From Prevotellaceae bacterium (GTDB lineage Bacteria > Bacteroidota > Bacteroidia > Bacteroidales > Bacteroidaceae): a DNA stretch of 17,107 nucleotides. Under the pieces are notes generated by a model. The model was not told the DNA's origin. It ran no database searches and was given only the letters and a program-made list of their open reading frames with translations. Both the position numbers and the translations under genes were made by a program. The first letter of the stretch is position 1; each line of letters begins with the position of its first letter. The stretch lies in contig JAUNQM010000014.1 of NCBI GenBank assembly GCA_030536165.1, positions 1 through 17,107 of the forward strand, given 5' to 3'. Positions 1 through 7,500 of the stretch are shown here, piece by piece.

Positions 1-200
1 TTCTGCGAGATTTAAGCTTGATTTGTGTTAGGATTTAAATCTTCACATAGAAATCCAATGATAAATCTCACATAAATGATTGGGACGATTTATTTAAGGC
101 GGCCTTTGGCCTTGAATATGTGATAAATCTTTTCATAAATCATAACATAAATGTACATGCGAAACTTGAGTAGCATGTTTATTCTCTTTCCCACAATACG

Positions 201-2036
201 CTACAGCGACTGCATATCGTTGAGCTTCTTGTAATAGCCATCAAGTGCGATGAGTTGGTCGTGAGTGCCGCGCTCTACTATATGCCCCTCGTGAAGCACA
301 CATATCTCGTCAGCATTACGGATAGTAGAAAGACGATGGGCTATGGCTATTGTCGTGCGCGACTTCATCAAGCGTTCAAGGGCATCCTGCACCAGTCGCT
401 CACTTTCGGTGTCGAGTGCCGACGTTGCTTCATCAAGTATAAGGATTGGCGGGTTCTTCAATATGGCACGTGCGATGCTGACGCGCTGACGTTGTCCACC
501 CGACAAACGACAGCCACGGTCACCGATGTTTGTTTCGTAGCCTTGCTCCATCTCCATAATAAATTCGTGAGCGTTGGCTATCTTTGCAGCTTCTATCACC
601 TGTTCCTTCGTCGCATTATCTACGCCAAACGCAATGTTGTTGAATACAGTATCGTTGAACAATATCGCCTCTTGGTTCACGTTTCCTATCAGTCCTCGGA
701 GCGAGTTGATGGTAAGGTCGCGTATGTCGTGCCCATCAATTGAGATTGCACCTTGCTGTATGTCGTGGAAGCGCGGTATGAGATCCACCAACGTTGATTT
801 GCCCGAACCCGACTGCCCAACAAGAGCTATGGTCTTGCCTTTTGGTATGACGAGGTCGATGCCGTGGAGTATTTCCTTCTGCTCATTGTAAGAGAAACTG
901 ACGTTGCTGAATGTGATATTGTCGTTCAATGCGTCAATCTCTGTTGCATCTTCCTTTTCCTTAATATTATTAGTAGCGTCGAGAATACGGTTGATTCGCT
1001 CCATCGAAGCCATGCCTTTCTGTATGCTGTAGCCTGCCTTTGAAATATCCTTGAGTGGCTGGAGCGTTGAATAGAGTATAACGAGATAATATATAAATGT
1101 GCTGGCATCAATCGGTGAGTGACCTGAGAAGATGAGAGTGCCGCCAAACCAAAGCACGATGACAATCATACAAGTGCCCAGAAACTCACTGACAGGGTGA
1201 GCCGCTGCCTGACGTATCGAAACGAGCATGTCTGCATGGCGGTATTCATTGTTTACGTCTATGTATCTATCGCGCATCTTCTTCTCTGCCACAAACGCCT
1301 TGATGATGCGCAGTCCGCCGAGCGTTTCCTCTATCTGGCTGATACCTTCGCTGAGTTTCTGCTGCACGTAGAGCGACTTCGCCTTCAGTTTCTTGCCGAT
1401 AGCACCGATGCCGAATGCAAGTAGAGGCACAACGAACAGAGTGAACAGCGTTAGCTGCCAACTGATATAGAACATCGTGCCTATATATACAATAATGAGT
1501 ATAGGGTTCTTTATCAGGGCATCGATAGAGTTACCAATCGACGAGTTCACTTCGTTTACGTCAGATGTGACGCGAGTCAGTATGTCGCCCTTCTTTTCTT
1601 CGGTGAAGAATGAAAGCGGAAGTTTGAGTATTTTCTTGTAAATCTTATTCCTTATATCGCGCACGATGCCTGTGGTGATAGGAATCAACGTCGCAGAACC
1701 ACCGAAATAAGCTGCGGTCTTGAGCAGAGTGAGGAACGCAAGTATCACGCCAAACAACAGCATTGCCGTGGCAGGCGAATAGAGGTCTATCATCTGCTGG
1801 GAGTAATAGTAGCCGTTGTTGATAGCAATCTCCTTGAAGTCCATGCCGTCAGTGCCCCACGGGATAAAGGCATACTTGGTCTGATCTACCTTGAACAGAA
1901 TGTTTAAGATAGGTAGCAGCAGCATAAACGAGAACACATTGAGAATGGCGCTGAGGATGTTCATTATGAACGTCCATACCACATTTGCACGATAGGGCTT
2001 GATGTAGCCGCCCATAAGCCTAAAGAATTCCTTCAT
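201..2036 (-). CDS. MsbA-like ABC exporter (fused permease and ATPase)
   Basis: A half-size ABC exporter of 611 residues, the normal length for the MsbA/lipid-exporter class; a homodimer in the inner membrane would flip a lipid or other hydrophobic substrate using ATP. Residues about 20-345 are the six-helix membrane domain, with hydrophobic stretches near 20-45, 88-112, 178-212 and 285-325. Residues about 370-611 are the ATPase: Walker A GQSGSGKS (407-414), Q-loop Q455, signature LSGGQ (511-515), Walker B ILILDE (531-536) and switch histidine H567. All catalytic residues are present. The start at 2036 gives a normal N-terminus (MKEFFRLMGGYIKPYR). It is divergent from miaB and has its own promoter arm in the shared intergenic region. 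MsbA (lipid A core flippase) is the likeliest role, but substrate cannot be told from motifs, so no symbol is given. Confidence 0.93.
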   Translation of the reverse strand: MKEFFRLMGGYIKPYRANVVWTFIMNILSAILNVFSFMLLLPILNILFKVDQTKYAFIPWGTDGMDFKEIAINNGYYYSQQMIDLYSPATAMLLFGVILAFLTLLKTAAYFGGSATLIPITTGIVRDIRNKIYKKILKLPLSFFTEEKKGDILTRVTSDVNEVNSSIGNSIDALIKNPILIIVYIGTMFYISWQLTLFTLFVVPLLAFGIGAIGKKLKAKSLYVQQKLSEGISQIEETLGGLRIIKAFVAEKKMRDRYIDVNNEYRHADMLVSIRQAAAHPVSEFLGTCMIVIVLWFGGTLIFSGHSPIDASTFIYYLVILYSTLQPLKDISKAGYSIQKGMASMERINRILDATNNIKEKEDATEIDALNDNITFSNVSFSYNEQKEILHGIDLVIPKGKTIALVGQSGSGKSTLVDLIPRFHDIQQGAISIDGHDIRDLTINSLRGLIGNVNQEAILFNDTVFNNIAFGVDNATKEQVIEAAKIANAHEFIMEMEQGYETNIGDRGCRLSGGQRQRVSIARAILKNPPILILDEATSALDTESERLVQDALERLMKSRTTIAIAHRLSTIRNADEICVLHEGHIVERGTHDQLIALDGYYKKLNDMQSL

Positions 2037-2124
2037 ATATTAAGATTTCATGTTTTTTAGCAAATATAGTGATACTATATATCATAGTAACTCCTATAAA
2101 AATTACATTTTATTGTCTTTCCGT

Positions 2125-2158
2125 GTGCAAAGGTACAAAAAATTTATTACCTTTGCAC
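2125..2158. promoter_or_regulatory. Back-to-back divergent promoters forming a perfect inverted repeat
   Basis: The arms GTGCAAAGGTA (2125-2135) and TACCTTTGCAC (2148-2158) are perfect inverted repeats of 11 bp separated by 12 bp. Each arm contains a Bacteroidetes -7 box (TAnnTTTG): 2148-2155 reads towards miaB, and 2135-2128 on the minus strand reads towards the ABC exporter. A weak -33-like TGTG at 2124-2127 lies at about the right spacing for the miaB box and overlaps the opposite -7 box. The inferred miaB start of transcription is only a few bases before its ATG; the exporter leader would be about 80-90 nt. The boxes are seen; promoter use is inferred. Confidence 0.75.
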
Positions 2159-2163
2159 CCATA

Positions 2164-3501
2164 ATGAAAAAACTATTTATAGAAACATACGGCTGTCAGA
2201 TGAATGTTGCTGACAGCGAAGTGGTTGCATCAATCATGAAAATGGCTGACTATGAGGTTTGCCAAGACATCAACGAGGCTGATGCAATCTTCTTGAACAC
2301 TTGTTCTGGCCGCGACAACGCCGAACAGAAAATCAACAATCGTCTTGAAGTCCTTCACAACTTGCAGCACTCCGTCAAGGGCGAGAAATGCAAGCGACCG
2401 CTGCTTGGTGTGCTCGGTTGCATGGCCGAAAGGGTGAAGGAAGAACTCATTGAGCATCACTATGTGAACGTAGTTTCGGGTCCTGATGCTTACCTTTCAC
2501 TGCCTCAACTTACGGCTCAGGCTGAAGCTGGGCATAATGCAATCAATGTAGAACTTTCGTTAGACGAGACTTATCGCGACATTGTGCCGGAACGTCTCTG
2601 CACTGGCAACATCGGCGGATTCGTGAGCATCACTCGCGGATGCAACAACTTCTGCCACTACTGCATCGTGCCTTATACTCGCGGACGTGAACGCAGCCGC
2701 GATGTTGAGAGCATACTGCGCGAGGTTGCCGACCTCAAAGAGCGTGGCTTCAAGGAAGTAACACTGCTCGGACAGAACGTCAACAGTTATTGCTTCATCA
2801 ACGCATCCGACGGCACAAAAGTGGGATTTCCACAACTTCTGCGCCTTGTAGCACAGAGTCAGCCGACTATGCGCATTAGGTTTACCACGTCGCACCCTAA
2901 GGACATGAGCGACGAGACGCTGCACGTCATTGCCGAAGAACCTAATATCTGCCATGCCATTCACCTGCCTTTCCAGAGTGGTAGCAATAAGATTCTTAAA
3001 CTCATGAACCGCAAATACACTCGCGAATGGTACCTTGAGCGTGTTGCTGCCATACGTAGTATCATACCTGACTGCGCCATAAGCACCGACGTATTCGTGG
3101 GCTATCACGACGAGACCGAAGAGGATTTTAACGACACACTATCGCTGATGCAAGAGGTAGGATTTGACTCTGCATTTATGTTCAAATACTCTGAGCGTCC
3201 AGGCACTTACGCATCTAAGCACTTGCCTGACAACGTAGAGGAAGAGACCAAACTGCGACGTCTTTCGAAACTGATAGAGCAGCAGACGCTCATCTCTGCG
3301 AAGAAGAACGCAGAAGATGTGGGTAAGACGTTTGAAGTGCTCGTTGAAGGTTTCAGCAAGCGTTCGCGCGAGCAGTTGTTTGGCCGCACAAGCCAGAACA
3401 AGGTCATCGTCTTCAACAAAGGCACCCACCACATAGGCGACCTCGTTCGTTGCAAAGTCATTTCCGCCACAAGTGCAACATTGCTCGGCGAAGAAGTATA
3501 G
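2164..3501 (+). CDS. miaB: tRNA-2-methylthio-N6-dimethylallyladenosine synthase MiaB
   Basis: Radical-SAM methylthiotransferase that adds the 2-methylthio group to N6-isopentenyladenosine at position 37 of tRNAs reading UNN codons. From the ATG at 2164 it is 445 residues, normal for MiaB, and starts MKKLFIETYGCQMN, the usual N-terminus. The N-terminal methylthiotransferase domain carries the three auxiliary-cluster cysteines C11, C47 and C86. The radical-SAM motif GCNNFCHYC supplies C160, C164 and C167. A C-terminal TRAM domain spans about 375-445. An in-frame ATG at 2050 would add 38 residues, but that extension crosses the promoter boxes and does not look like MiaB, so 2164 is preferred. 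The predicted leader is nearly absent. The usual NTCSIR motif reads NTCSGR here, a small change next to C47. Confidence 0.96.
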   Translation: MKKLFIETYGCQMNVADSEVVASIMKMADYEVCQDINEADAIFLNTCSGRDNAEQKINNRLEVLHNLQHSVKGEKCKRPLLGVLGCMAERVKEELIEHHYVNVVSGPDAYLSLPQLTAQAEAGHNAINVELSLDETYRDIVPERLCTGNIGGFVSITRGCNNFCHYCIVPYTRGRERSRDVESILREVADLKERGFKEVTLLGQNVNSYCFINASDGTKVGFPQLLRLVAQSQPTMRIRFTTSHPKDMSDETLHVIAEEPNICHAIHLPFQSGSNKILKLMNRKYTREWYLERVAAIRSIIPDCAISTDVFVGYHDETEEDFNDTLSLMQEVGFDSAFMFKYSERPGTYASKHLPDNVEEETKLRRLSKLIEQQTLISAKKNAEDVGKTFEVLVEGFSKRSREQLFGRTSQNKVIVFNKGTHHIGDLVRCKVISATSATLLGEEV

Positions 3502-3571
3502 ATGCCATTACATCTATTACCCAGTAATACAAGAGAGCGCAATCAGACCCCATATAAACGTAAGACATAGA

Positions 3572-3652
3572 GCCCAGTATGGGCGATATATAACAGGATA
3601 GGGTAAAACCCTATTATTACAAACCGGACGTCCACAAAAGCCCGGTACGGGC
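3572..3652. repeat. Cluster of three short palindromes (REP-like) before the GH43 gene
   Basis: Two related hairpins in the same orientation, GCCCAGTATGGGCGA (from 3572) and GCCCGGTACGGGCGA (from 3640), both fit GCCCnGTAnGGGCGA. Between them lies a perfect 7-bp stem ATAGGGT/ACCCTAT (3598-3604 and 3608-3614) with a 3-base loop. They fill the 187-bp gap between miaB and the GH43 gene, in which no TAnnTTTG box is visible. The repeated hairpin plus GA tail is like REP-type interspersed repeats; genome-wide repetition is inferred, not shown here. Confidence 0.55.
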
Positions 3653-3688
3653 GACAGAACAAAATCAAATATCCCCAAACCCAAAACT

Positions 3689-5842
3689 ATGAAACGGTTA
3701 CTGACCTTCTTGCTCATCTCTTATCTTTGCTCTGCGGCTGGCTTTTCGCAAAGCAAAGACTCGCTGATTGAGGTCACATCAGCCCAAATCTCCACAGCTT
3801 ACAAGAAAGTGACAAAGCGTTCCGTTTCAGTTCACGACCCTTCCATCGTGCGTAACCCTGCCGATGGCAAATACTATGTCTATGGTTCTCACCTTGCTGC
3901 AGGAGTAAGTTCCGACGGCATGAACAACTGGACTTCAACAAAATTCACGTTCAACTCTTCCACTCCCTATAGGCAAAACGCCGTAACAAAAGTGAAGATT
4001 CTCAGCGGCAACGACACTGTACTCACCGACTTTGGCACGTACAATGCTGAGCAATGGCGCTACACCGCAGCCAACCCGAACATCAGCGGAAACCAATGGG
4101 CACCCGACATCATCTGGAATCCAAACCTCAAGAAATGGTGTCTCTACATGAGTCTCAACGGCAACGACTGGCGTTGCAGCATCGTGCTCCTTACCTCCGA
4201 CAACATTGCAGGCCCGTTCACCTATCAAGGTCCGGTGGTGTTTTCTGGCTTCCAATGGTCCGACCTTTCATCCCAGACATGGAAAGAGACCGATATCCGT
4301 CTCGTTCCTGGACTGCAAGACATCACTACCCTACCCGCTCGCTACAACATTGGCAGTGAATGGGGAAAGCGCTGGCCTAACTGCATCGACCCATGCGTGT
4401 TCTTCGACGACAACGGAGAGCTCTGGATGTCTTACGGCTCATGGTCGGGGGGAATCTTCTTGCTGAAACTCGACAAGAACACAGGTCTGCGAGATTACAC
4501 ACATAAATATAACATAGTAGGCACGGGCAACGCCGCAACCGAAGACCCATATTTCGGCAAAAAGATAGCCGGAGGGTATTACGTCAGCGGCGAAGGTTCC
4601 TACATCGAGAAGATAGGCGACTGGTACTATCTCTTTATCTCTTACGGCGGGCTGGAGTCGAATGCAGGATACGAAATGCGCTACTACCGCAGCAGCACGC
4701 CTGAAGGACCATATACTGACCGTGCGGGCAACTCTCCTATTTTCACCAGCTACAAGATGAACTATGGTCCGAATGCCGCCTCAAACGCTGGCACACGCTT
4801 GTTTGGTTCATACAAATGGGACGTGATGAGCGATGCAGAACTGGCACAAGGACACTGCTCGGCACTGTCAGACACCGACGGCAGGGCATATCTCGTCTAT
4901 CACACTCGATTCGCAAACGGCGGCGAAGGACACCAAGTGCGCGTGCATCAACTCTTCCAAGACACGCAGGGATGGCTCGTTGCCGCGCCATACGAATTCA
5001 CTGGATGCGAGTACAATCAAGACAGCATTGAGTCGCGACGCATTTGTTCCACATACGACATAGTGGGCACATACAAAGTCATCATGCATCCTTATAAGCT
5101 CGACTATGCCAACAAAGCCTACCAGAAAGAGCAGCAAATCTATATGCACGAAAACGGAACTGTGACTGGTGACTACACAGGCACGTGGTCGATACCAGAA
5201 CAAGGGAAGTCGTATTTCCGCATTGCTATCACTCCGAAAAAGACATCATCGCCTACCACATACATAGGCGTCATATTACCACAAAACATCAGCGGCACCA
5301 ATATCAACGCCGTATGCTTCATGGCGCACTCAAGCACTGGCGTAGCCATCTGGGGCAGCAACGCCGACGGTAAAGGCGCAGTGGCTCACAACTACACAAA
5401 CCTACGCAACAGCATGCCTGTTAAAGTCGGCACCGTTACGCAAGACCTTGACCTCACGTCCATGCCAAGCGGACTGCTCTACGGCACGACGCTTACTTCT
5501 TATTCTGAAAACCCATCGATAATATCCGACGATGGGCGGCTGCAGGTCACTACCACCAGCGACACATCGGTCACTCCAACGCTGGTGAAATACGTATTCC
5601 GCTACACAAAGGACAACTATTTCTTCGACCAGAAAGTCGCACTCCAGCTGCGCATAGCCGACAAAAAAGGCGACGCCAACGCCGATGGCAGCATCGATGT
5701 GGCAGACATCTCGACCCTTGCGTCGTACATACTCGGCTATCCGACCGAGCATTTCAGCCCTTATTCAGCCGATGCCAATAGCGACGGAGCAATCGACATC
5801 ACCGACATCACCGCAACCGCCGCCATCATTCTTGGGCGTTAA
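3689..5842 (+). CDS. Secreted GH43 arabinanase-like glycoside hydrolase with dockerin-like C-terminus
   Basis: A 717-residue exported enzyme predicted to cut alpha-1,5-linked arabinan or related arabinose/xylose polymers. Residues 1-21 are a signal peptide (MKRLLTFLLISYLCSAAGFS). Residues about 45-440 form the five-bladed GH43 fold: the first catalytic Asp is D50 in VHDPSIV, the pKa-setting Asp is D234 in NCIDPCVFF, and the acid is probably E302 in GEGSYIE. H405 in LVYHTRF is the usual metal-site histidine. Residues about 455-655 fit the beta-rich C-terminal domain found after bacterial endo-arabinanases. Residues 661-683 and 694-716 are two dockerin-type calcium loops (GDANADGSIDVADI and ADANSDGAIDITDI). 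No promoter box is visible in the 187 bp behind miaB, so expression may depend on read-through or an unusual promoter. Endo-arabinanase is the favoured activity; exo-activity or xylan specificity is not excluded. Confidence 0.9.
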   Translation: MKRLLTFLLISYLCSAAGFSQSKDSLIEVTSAQISTAYKKVTKRSVSVHDPSIVRNPADGKYYVYGSHLAAGVSSDGMNNWTSTKFTFNSSTPYRQNAVTKVKILSGNDTVLTDFGTYNAEQWRYTAANPNISGNQWAPDIIWNPNLKKWCLYMSLNGNDWRCSIVLLTSDNIAGPFTYQGPVVFSGFQWSDLSSQTWKETDIRLVPGLQDITTLPARYNIGSEWGKRWPNCIDPCVFFDDNGELWMSYGSWSGGIFLLKLDKNTGLRDYTHKYNIVGTGNAATEDPYFGKKIAGGYYVSGEGSYIEKIGDWYYLFISYGGLESNAGYEMRYYRSSTPEGPYTDRAGNSPIFTSYKMNYGPNAASNAGTRLFGSYKWDVMSDAELAQGHCSALSDTDGRAYLVYHTRFANGGEGHQVRVHQLFQDTQGWLVAAPYEFTGCEYNQDSIESRRICSTYDIVGTYKVIMHPYKLDYANKAYQKEQQIYMHENGTVTGDYTGTWSIPEQGKSYFRIAITPKKTSSPTTYIGVILPQNISGTNINAVCFMAHSSTGVAIWGSNADGKGAVAHNYTNLRNSMPVKVGTVTQDLDLTSMPSGLLYGTTLTSYSENPSIISDDGRLQVTTTSDTSVTPTLVKYVFRYTKDNYFFDQKVALQLRIADKKGDANADGSIDVADISTLASYILGYPTEHFSPYSADANSDGAIDITDITATAAIILGR

Positions 5843-5935
5843 AGCCTCTCGCCTTTAGCAAGTTGCATATTCCAGCGAAGCATTTCTGGCAACCATTTTT
5901 AGCCCCTACCCTACCCACTCAACGCTAAAATCAGG

Positions 5936-6028
5936 CCTTCACACCTTAGGTGTTTCAAGCGTCACTCCTTAGGTGTGAGGGGTGGTAACACCTTAGGTGT
6001 GACTTGAGTAACACCTCAGGTGTGAAGG
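5936..6028. repeat. Array of four ACACCTnAGGTGT palindromes at a 23-24 bp period
   Basis: Copies start at 5941 (ACACCTTAGGTGT), 5964 (ACTCCTTAGGTGT, one change), 5988 (ACACCTTAGGTGT) and 6011 (ACACCTCAGGTGT). Start-to-start distances are 23, 24 and 23 bp, with unrelated 10-11 bp spacers. The array is itself bounded by inverted arms, CCTTC before the first copy (5936-5940) and GAAGG after the last (6024-6028), so 5936-5953 pairs with 6011-6028 at 17 of 18 positions. Each unit could bind a dimer or form a hairpin in RNA. Function is unknown; a regularly spaced operator, a structured 3' end of the GH43 mRNA, or a spreading intergenic repeat are all possible. Confidence 0.8.
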
Positions 6029-6128
6029 GCTAAAATATGCGACAAAAGCAACTGCGAGTCACTTTCCATAGAAACCACAAAAACCATAACAGCAATAAAC
6101 CCGAATCAATCATTAGAACGTTTTTTTT

Positions 6129-6362
6129 GTACGACCCCGCTGGGGTCGATGTAGAGAGAGGCATTTGTTCTGCAGGTCTTCGACCCGCAGTTCTTGCGCT
6201 CCAGTAGGTGCTCAGGCGCAAGCGGAGTCCTAATGTATGACCTCTTTGAGGTCAATATTCAATGACAATCAGCGACCTCAAAAAGGTCGAACTTTGGTAA
6301 CCGCAGGTCCACGCCCTGCGGATGCAATATCCTAACCTCTTTCGACCCCAGCGGGGTCGTAC
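6129..6362. mobile_element. 234-bp mirror-symmetric foldback (MITE/REP-like) element
   Basis: Perfect 21-bp terminal inverted repeats at 6129-6149 and 6342-6362; each end is itself a hairpin (CGACCCC-GCT-GGGGTCG). Exactly 20 bp inside each end lies a second 21-bp hairpin, CTGCAGGTC/GACCCGCAG at 6170-6190 and CCGCAGG/CCTGCGG at 6301-6321. Further in are TGACCTC/GAGGTCA (6238-6254) and CGACCT/AGGTCG (6273-6289). The left half carries one extra stem, TTGCGC/GCGCAA (6194-6221). T-rich runs outside the left end (6121-6128) and A-rich outside the right (6364-6368) continue the symmetry. No transposase ORF fits inside. No clear target duplication is seen, so mobility is inferred from the ends. Confidence 0.65.
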
Positions 6363-6424
6363 TAAAAAGTTATAGTTTATAAGCAAAATCTCTAATGACC
6401 TATTTGGGATAAAAAAACACGAAA

Positions 6425-6497
6425 AAGACAGGACTTTTTTCTCAAATATGCTCATACGCGCACGTGCGCCTGCACGCGCGTATATATAATAAGGTGT
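6425..6497. repeat. GC/AT-alternating repeat, copy A
   Basis: Starts with an AGACAGGACTTTT stretch, then a run of alternating CG/CA dinucleotides (from 6455, including the perfect palindrome GCGCACGTGCGC) and ends in TATATAATAAGGTGT at 6483-6497. The same order of blocks recurs at 7608-7686. It ends about 103 bp before the -7 box of the outer-membrane gene. The run of alternating purine and pyrimidine could adopt Z-DNA or a cruciform. Confidence 0.6.
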
Positions 6498-6599
6498 ATT
6501 CGCCAAAGTTTGCATAACCGCTCCCCCACACAGACATAGCCATAAGGCGGAAAATGAAAAAAAGTTTTAGTCAAGTGTTTCAGATATGAAACTTTTTTG

Positions 6600-6607
6600 T
6601 ATCTTTG
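6600..6607 (+). promoter_or_regulatory. Bacteroidetes -7 box (TATCTTTG) for the outer-membrane gene
   Basis: TATCTTTG fits TAnnTTTG and is followed by GCAAAAAG, as is common in Bacteroidetes. The inferred leader is about 40 nt, A/T-rich, with no Shine-Dalgarno sequence. A -33 element is not clear. Confidence 0.7.
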
Positions 6608-6653
6608 CAAAAAGAAAGCAAATTGTAATATTATTTTTCAAAACAACAACCAA

Positions 6654-7427
6654 ATGAAAAGAATGTATGTAAAGATGTTCCTATTGGGAACAATGGTGCT
6701 TGGCAGCTTCTCTATGGCGCAGGCACAGGAAGGGAATGGAATCTTCAATCATGTTTCGGCTGCTGTTAGTTTAGGTACTACCGGCATCGGCATCGAAGTT
6801 GCTGCTCCTATCACGAATTACGTGGCTATACGCGCAGGATTGGATATTATGCCTCAGTTCAAGTACAGCAGTGATGTTTCGTTAGGATCTGTTTCGGGTC
6901 TTCCTACGGGAGTTTCGCTTCCTTCGGAAGTTGCTGTAGAAGGTAAGCTGAAACTGACTAATGGTAAGTTCCTCATTGATGCTTATCCTTTCCAGACAAG
7001 TTCGTTCCACCTCACTGTAGGTGCTTACTTTGGCAATAAGGATGTCATCAATGTCTATAACAAGGAAAATGGAGTCTTGCAGCAGGTGGCAAACTATAAT
7101 GCTCAGCCTGGTGTAAATCCTGTCGGTGCTAAGATTGGTGATTACCTGCTTACACCAGACCAGAATGGTAACGTGAAGGGTGAAGTGAAGACTAATGGAT
7201 TCCGTCCATACGTAGGCTTTGGCTTTGGCCGCGCAATCCCTCAGAAGCATCGCTTTGCATGTGGCGTAGATTGTGGCGTGATGTTCTGGGGCACTCCAGA
7301 GTTCTATCACGGCGATGTTAAGCTGTCGAAAGAAAACTTGGATGGCGGTGGCGGCTTCGTAAAGACAATGTCGAAGTTGTCAGTCTATCCATGCGTAAGC
7401 TTCAAGGTAGCAGGCCGCATCATTTAA
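6654..7427 (+). CDS. Exported outer-membrane beta-barrel-type protein, function unknown
   Basis: From the ATG at 6654 the product has 257 residues and starts with a clear signal peptide, MKRMYVKMFLLGTMVLGSFSMAQA, probably cut before QEGNG. The upstream in-frame ATG at 6597 overlaps the -7 box and would put 19 odd residues before the signal, so 6654 is chosen. The mature part is glycine-rich with alternating hydrophobic stretches (SAAVSLGTTGIGIEVAAP, YVAIRAGLDIMPQF, FHLTVGAYFG, FRPYVGFGFGR, KLSVYPCVSFKVAG), the pattern of a small outer-membrane beta-barrel. No catalytic motif is visible. It is a single-gene unit with its own promoter and a strong terminator. I do not recognise a specific family; a surface-exposed structural porin-like protein is a guess from the strand pattern. 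Confidence 0.8.
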   Translation: MKRMYVKMFLLGTMVLGSFSMAQAQEGNGIFNHVSAAVSLGTTGIGIEVAAPITNYVAIRAGLDIMPQFKYSSDVSLGSVSGLPTGVSLPSEVAVEGKLKLTNGKFLIDAYPFQTSSFHLTVGAYFGNKDVINVYNKENGVLQQVANYNAQPGVNPVGAKIGDYLLTPDQNGNVKGEVKTNGFRPYVGFGFGRAIPQKHRFACGVDCGVMFWGTPEFYHGDVKLSKENLDGGGGFVKTMSKLSVYPCVSFKVAGRII

Positions 7428-7456
7428 TCGGCAATAACCTGTTTAATAACGCACTA

Positions 7457-7500
7457 CAAAGGCAATGGTGAGCAATCGCCATTGCCTTTGTTATTGTTAT
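7457..7500 (+). terminator. Rho-independent terminator after the outer-membrane gene
   Basis: Perfect 12-bp stem CAAAGGCAATGG (7457-7468) and CCATTGCCTTTG (7479-7490) with a 10-base loop, followed by a T-rich tail (TTATTGTTAT). It lies 30 bp behind the stop codon. Confidence 0.85.

Larger units (their letters stand above)
5843..6653. other. Gene-free repeat-rich region between the GH43 and outer-membrane genes
   Basis: About 800 bp with no supportable gene on either strand. From 5843 to 5935 I see nothing clear; a weak 5-bp TAAAG/CTTTA stem just after the GH43 stop is too small to call a terminator. After that come a four-copy palindrome array, a 234-bp foldback element, a GC/AT-alternating repeat and the promoter of the next gene, listed separately. 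Short ORFs on the minus strand here run through the palindromes and look non-coding. Confidence 0.7.

Noticed and set aside
155..178. ACATGC/GCATGT inverted repeat as terminator of the ABC exporter
   Set aside because: Arms are only 6 bp with a 12-base loop and no clean T-tract on the minus strand; the ATAAATC-rich region 1-200 shows nothing else I can support.
255..743. Plus-strand ORFs opposite the ABC exporter
   Set aside because: They are frame shadows of a clearly conserved minus-strand gene and contain no motif of their own.
2050..2163. Upstream in-frame ATG extending MiaB by 38 residues
   Set aside because: The extension covers the promoter inverted repeat, has an unlikely composition, and MKKLFIETYGCQMN from 2164 is the conserved start.
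2560..3108. 182-codon minus-strand ORF opposite miaB
   Set aside because: It lies wholly within the conserved radical-SAM coding region; no promoter or start context supports it.
3517..3717. Minus-strand ORF between miaB and the GH43 gene
   Set aside because: It runs through the palindrome cluster and into the GH43 signal peptide; its translation is cysteine- and proline-rich and not protein-like.
5936..6028. Possible CRISPR array
   Set aside because: The repeat unit is a 13-bp palindrome with only 10-11 bp between copies; no repeats of 24-40 bp or spacers of about 30 bp, and no cas genes.
6030..6515. Short minus-strand ORFs in the repeat region
   Set aside because: They are created by the foldback element and the GC/AT repeat; no gene features.
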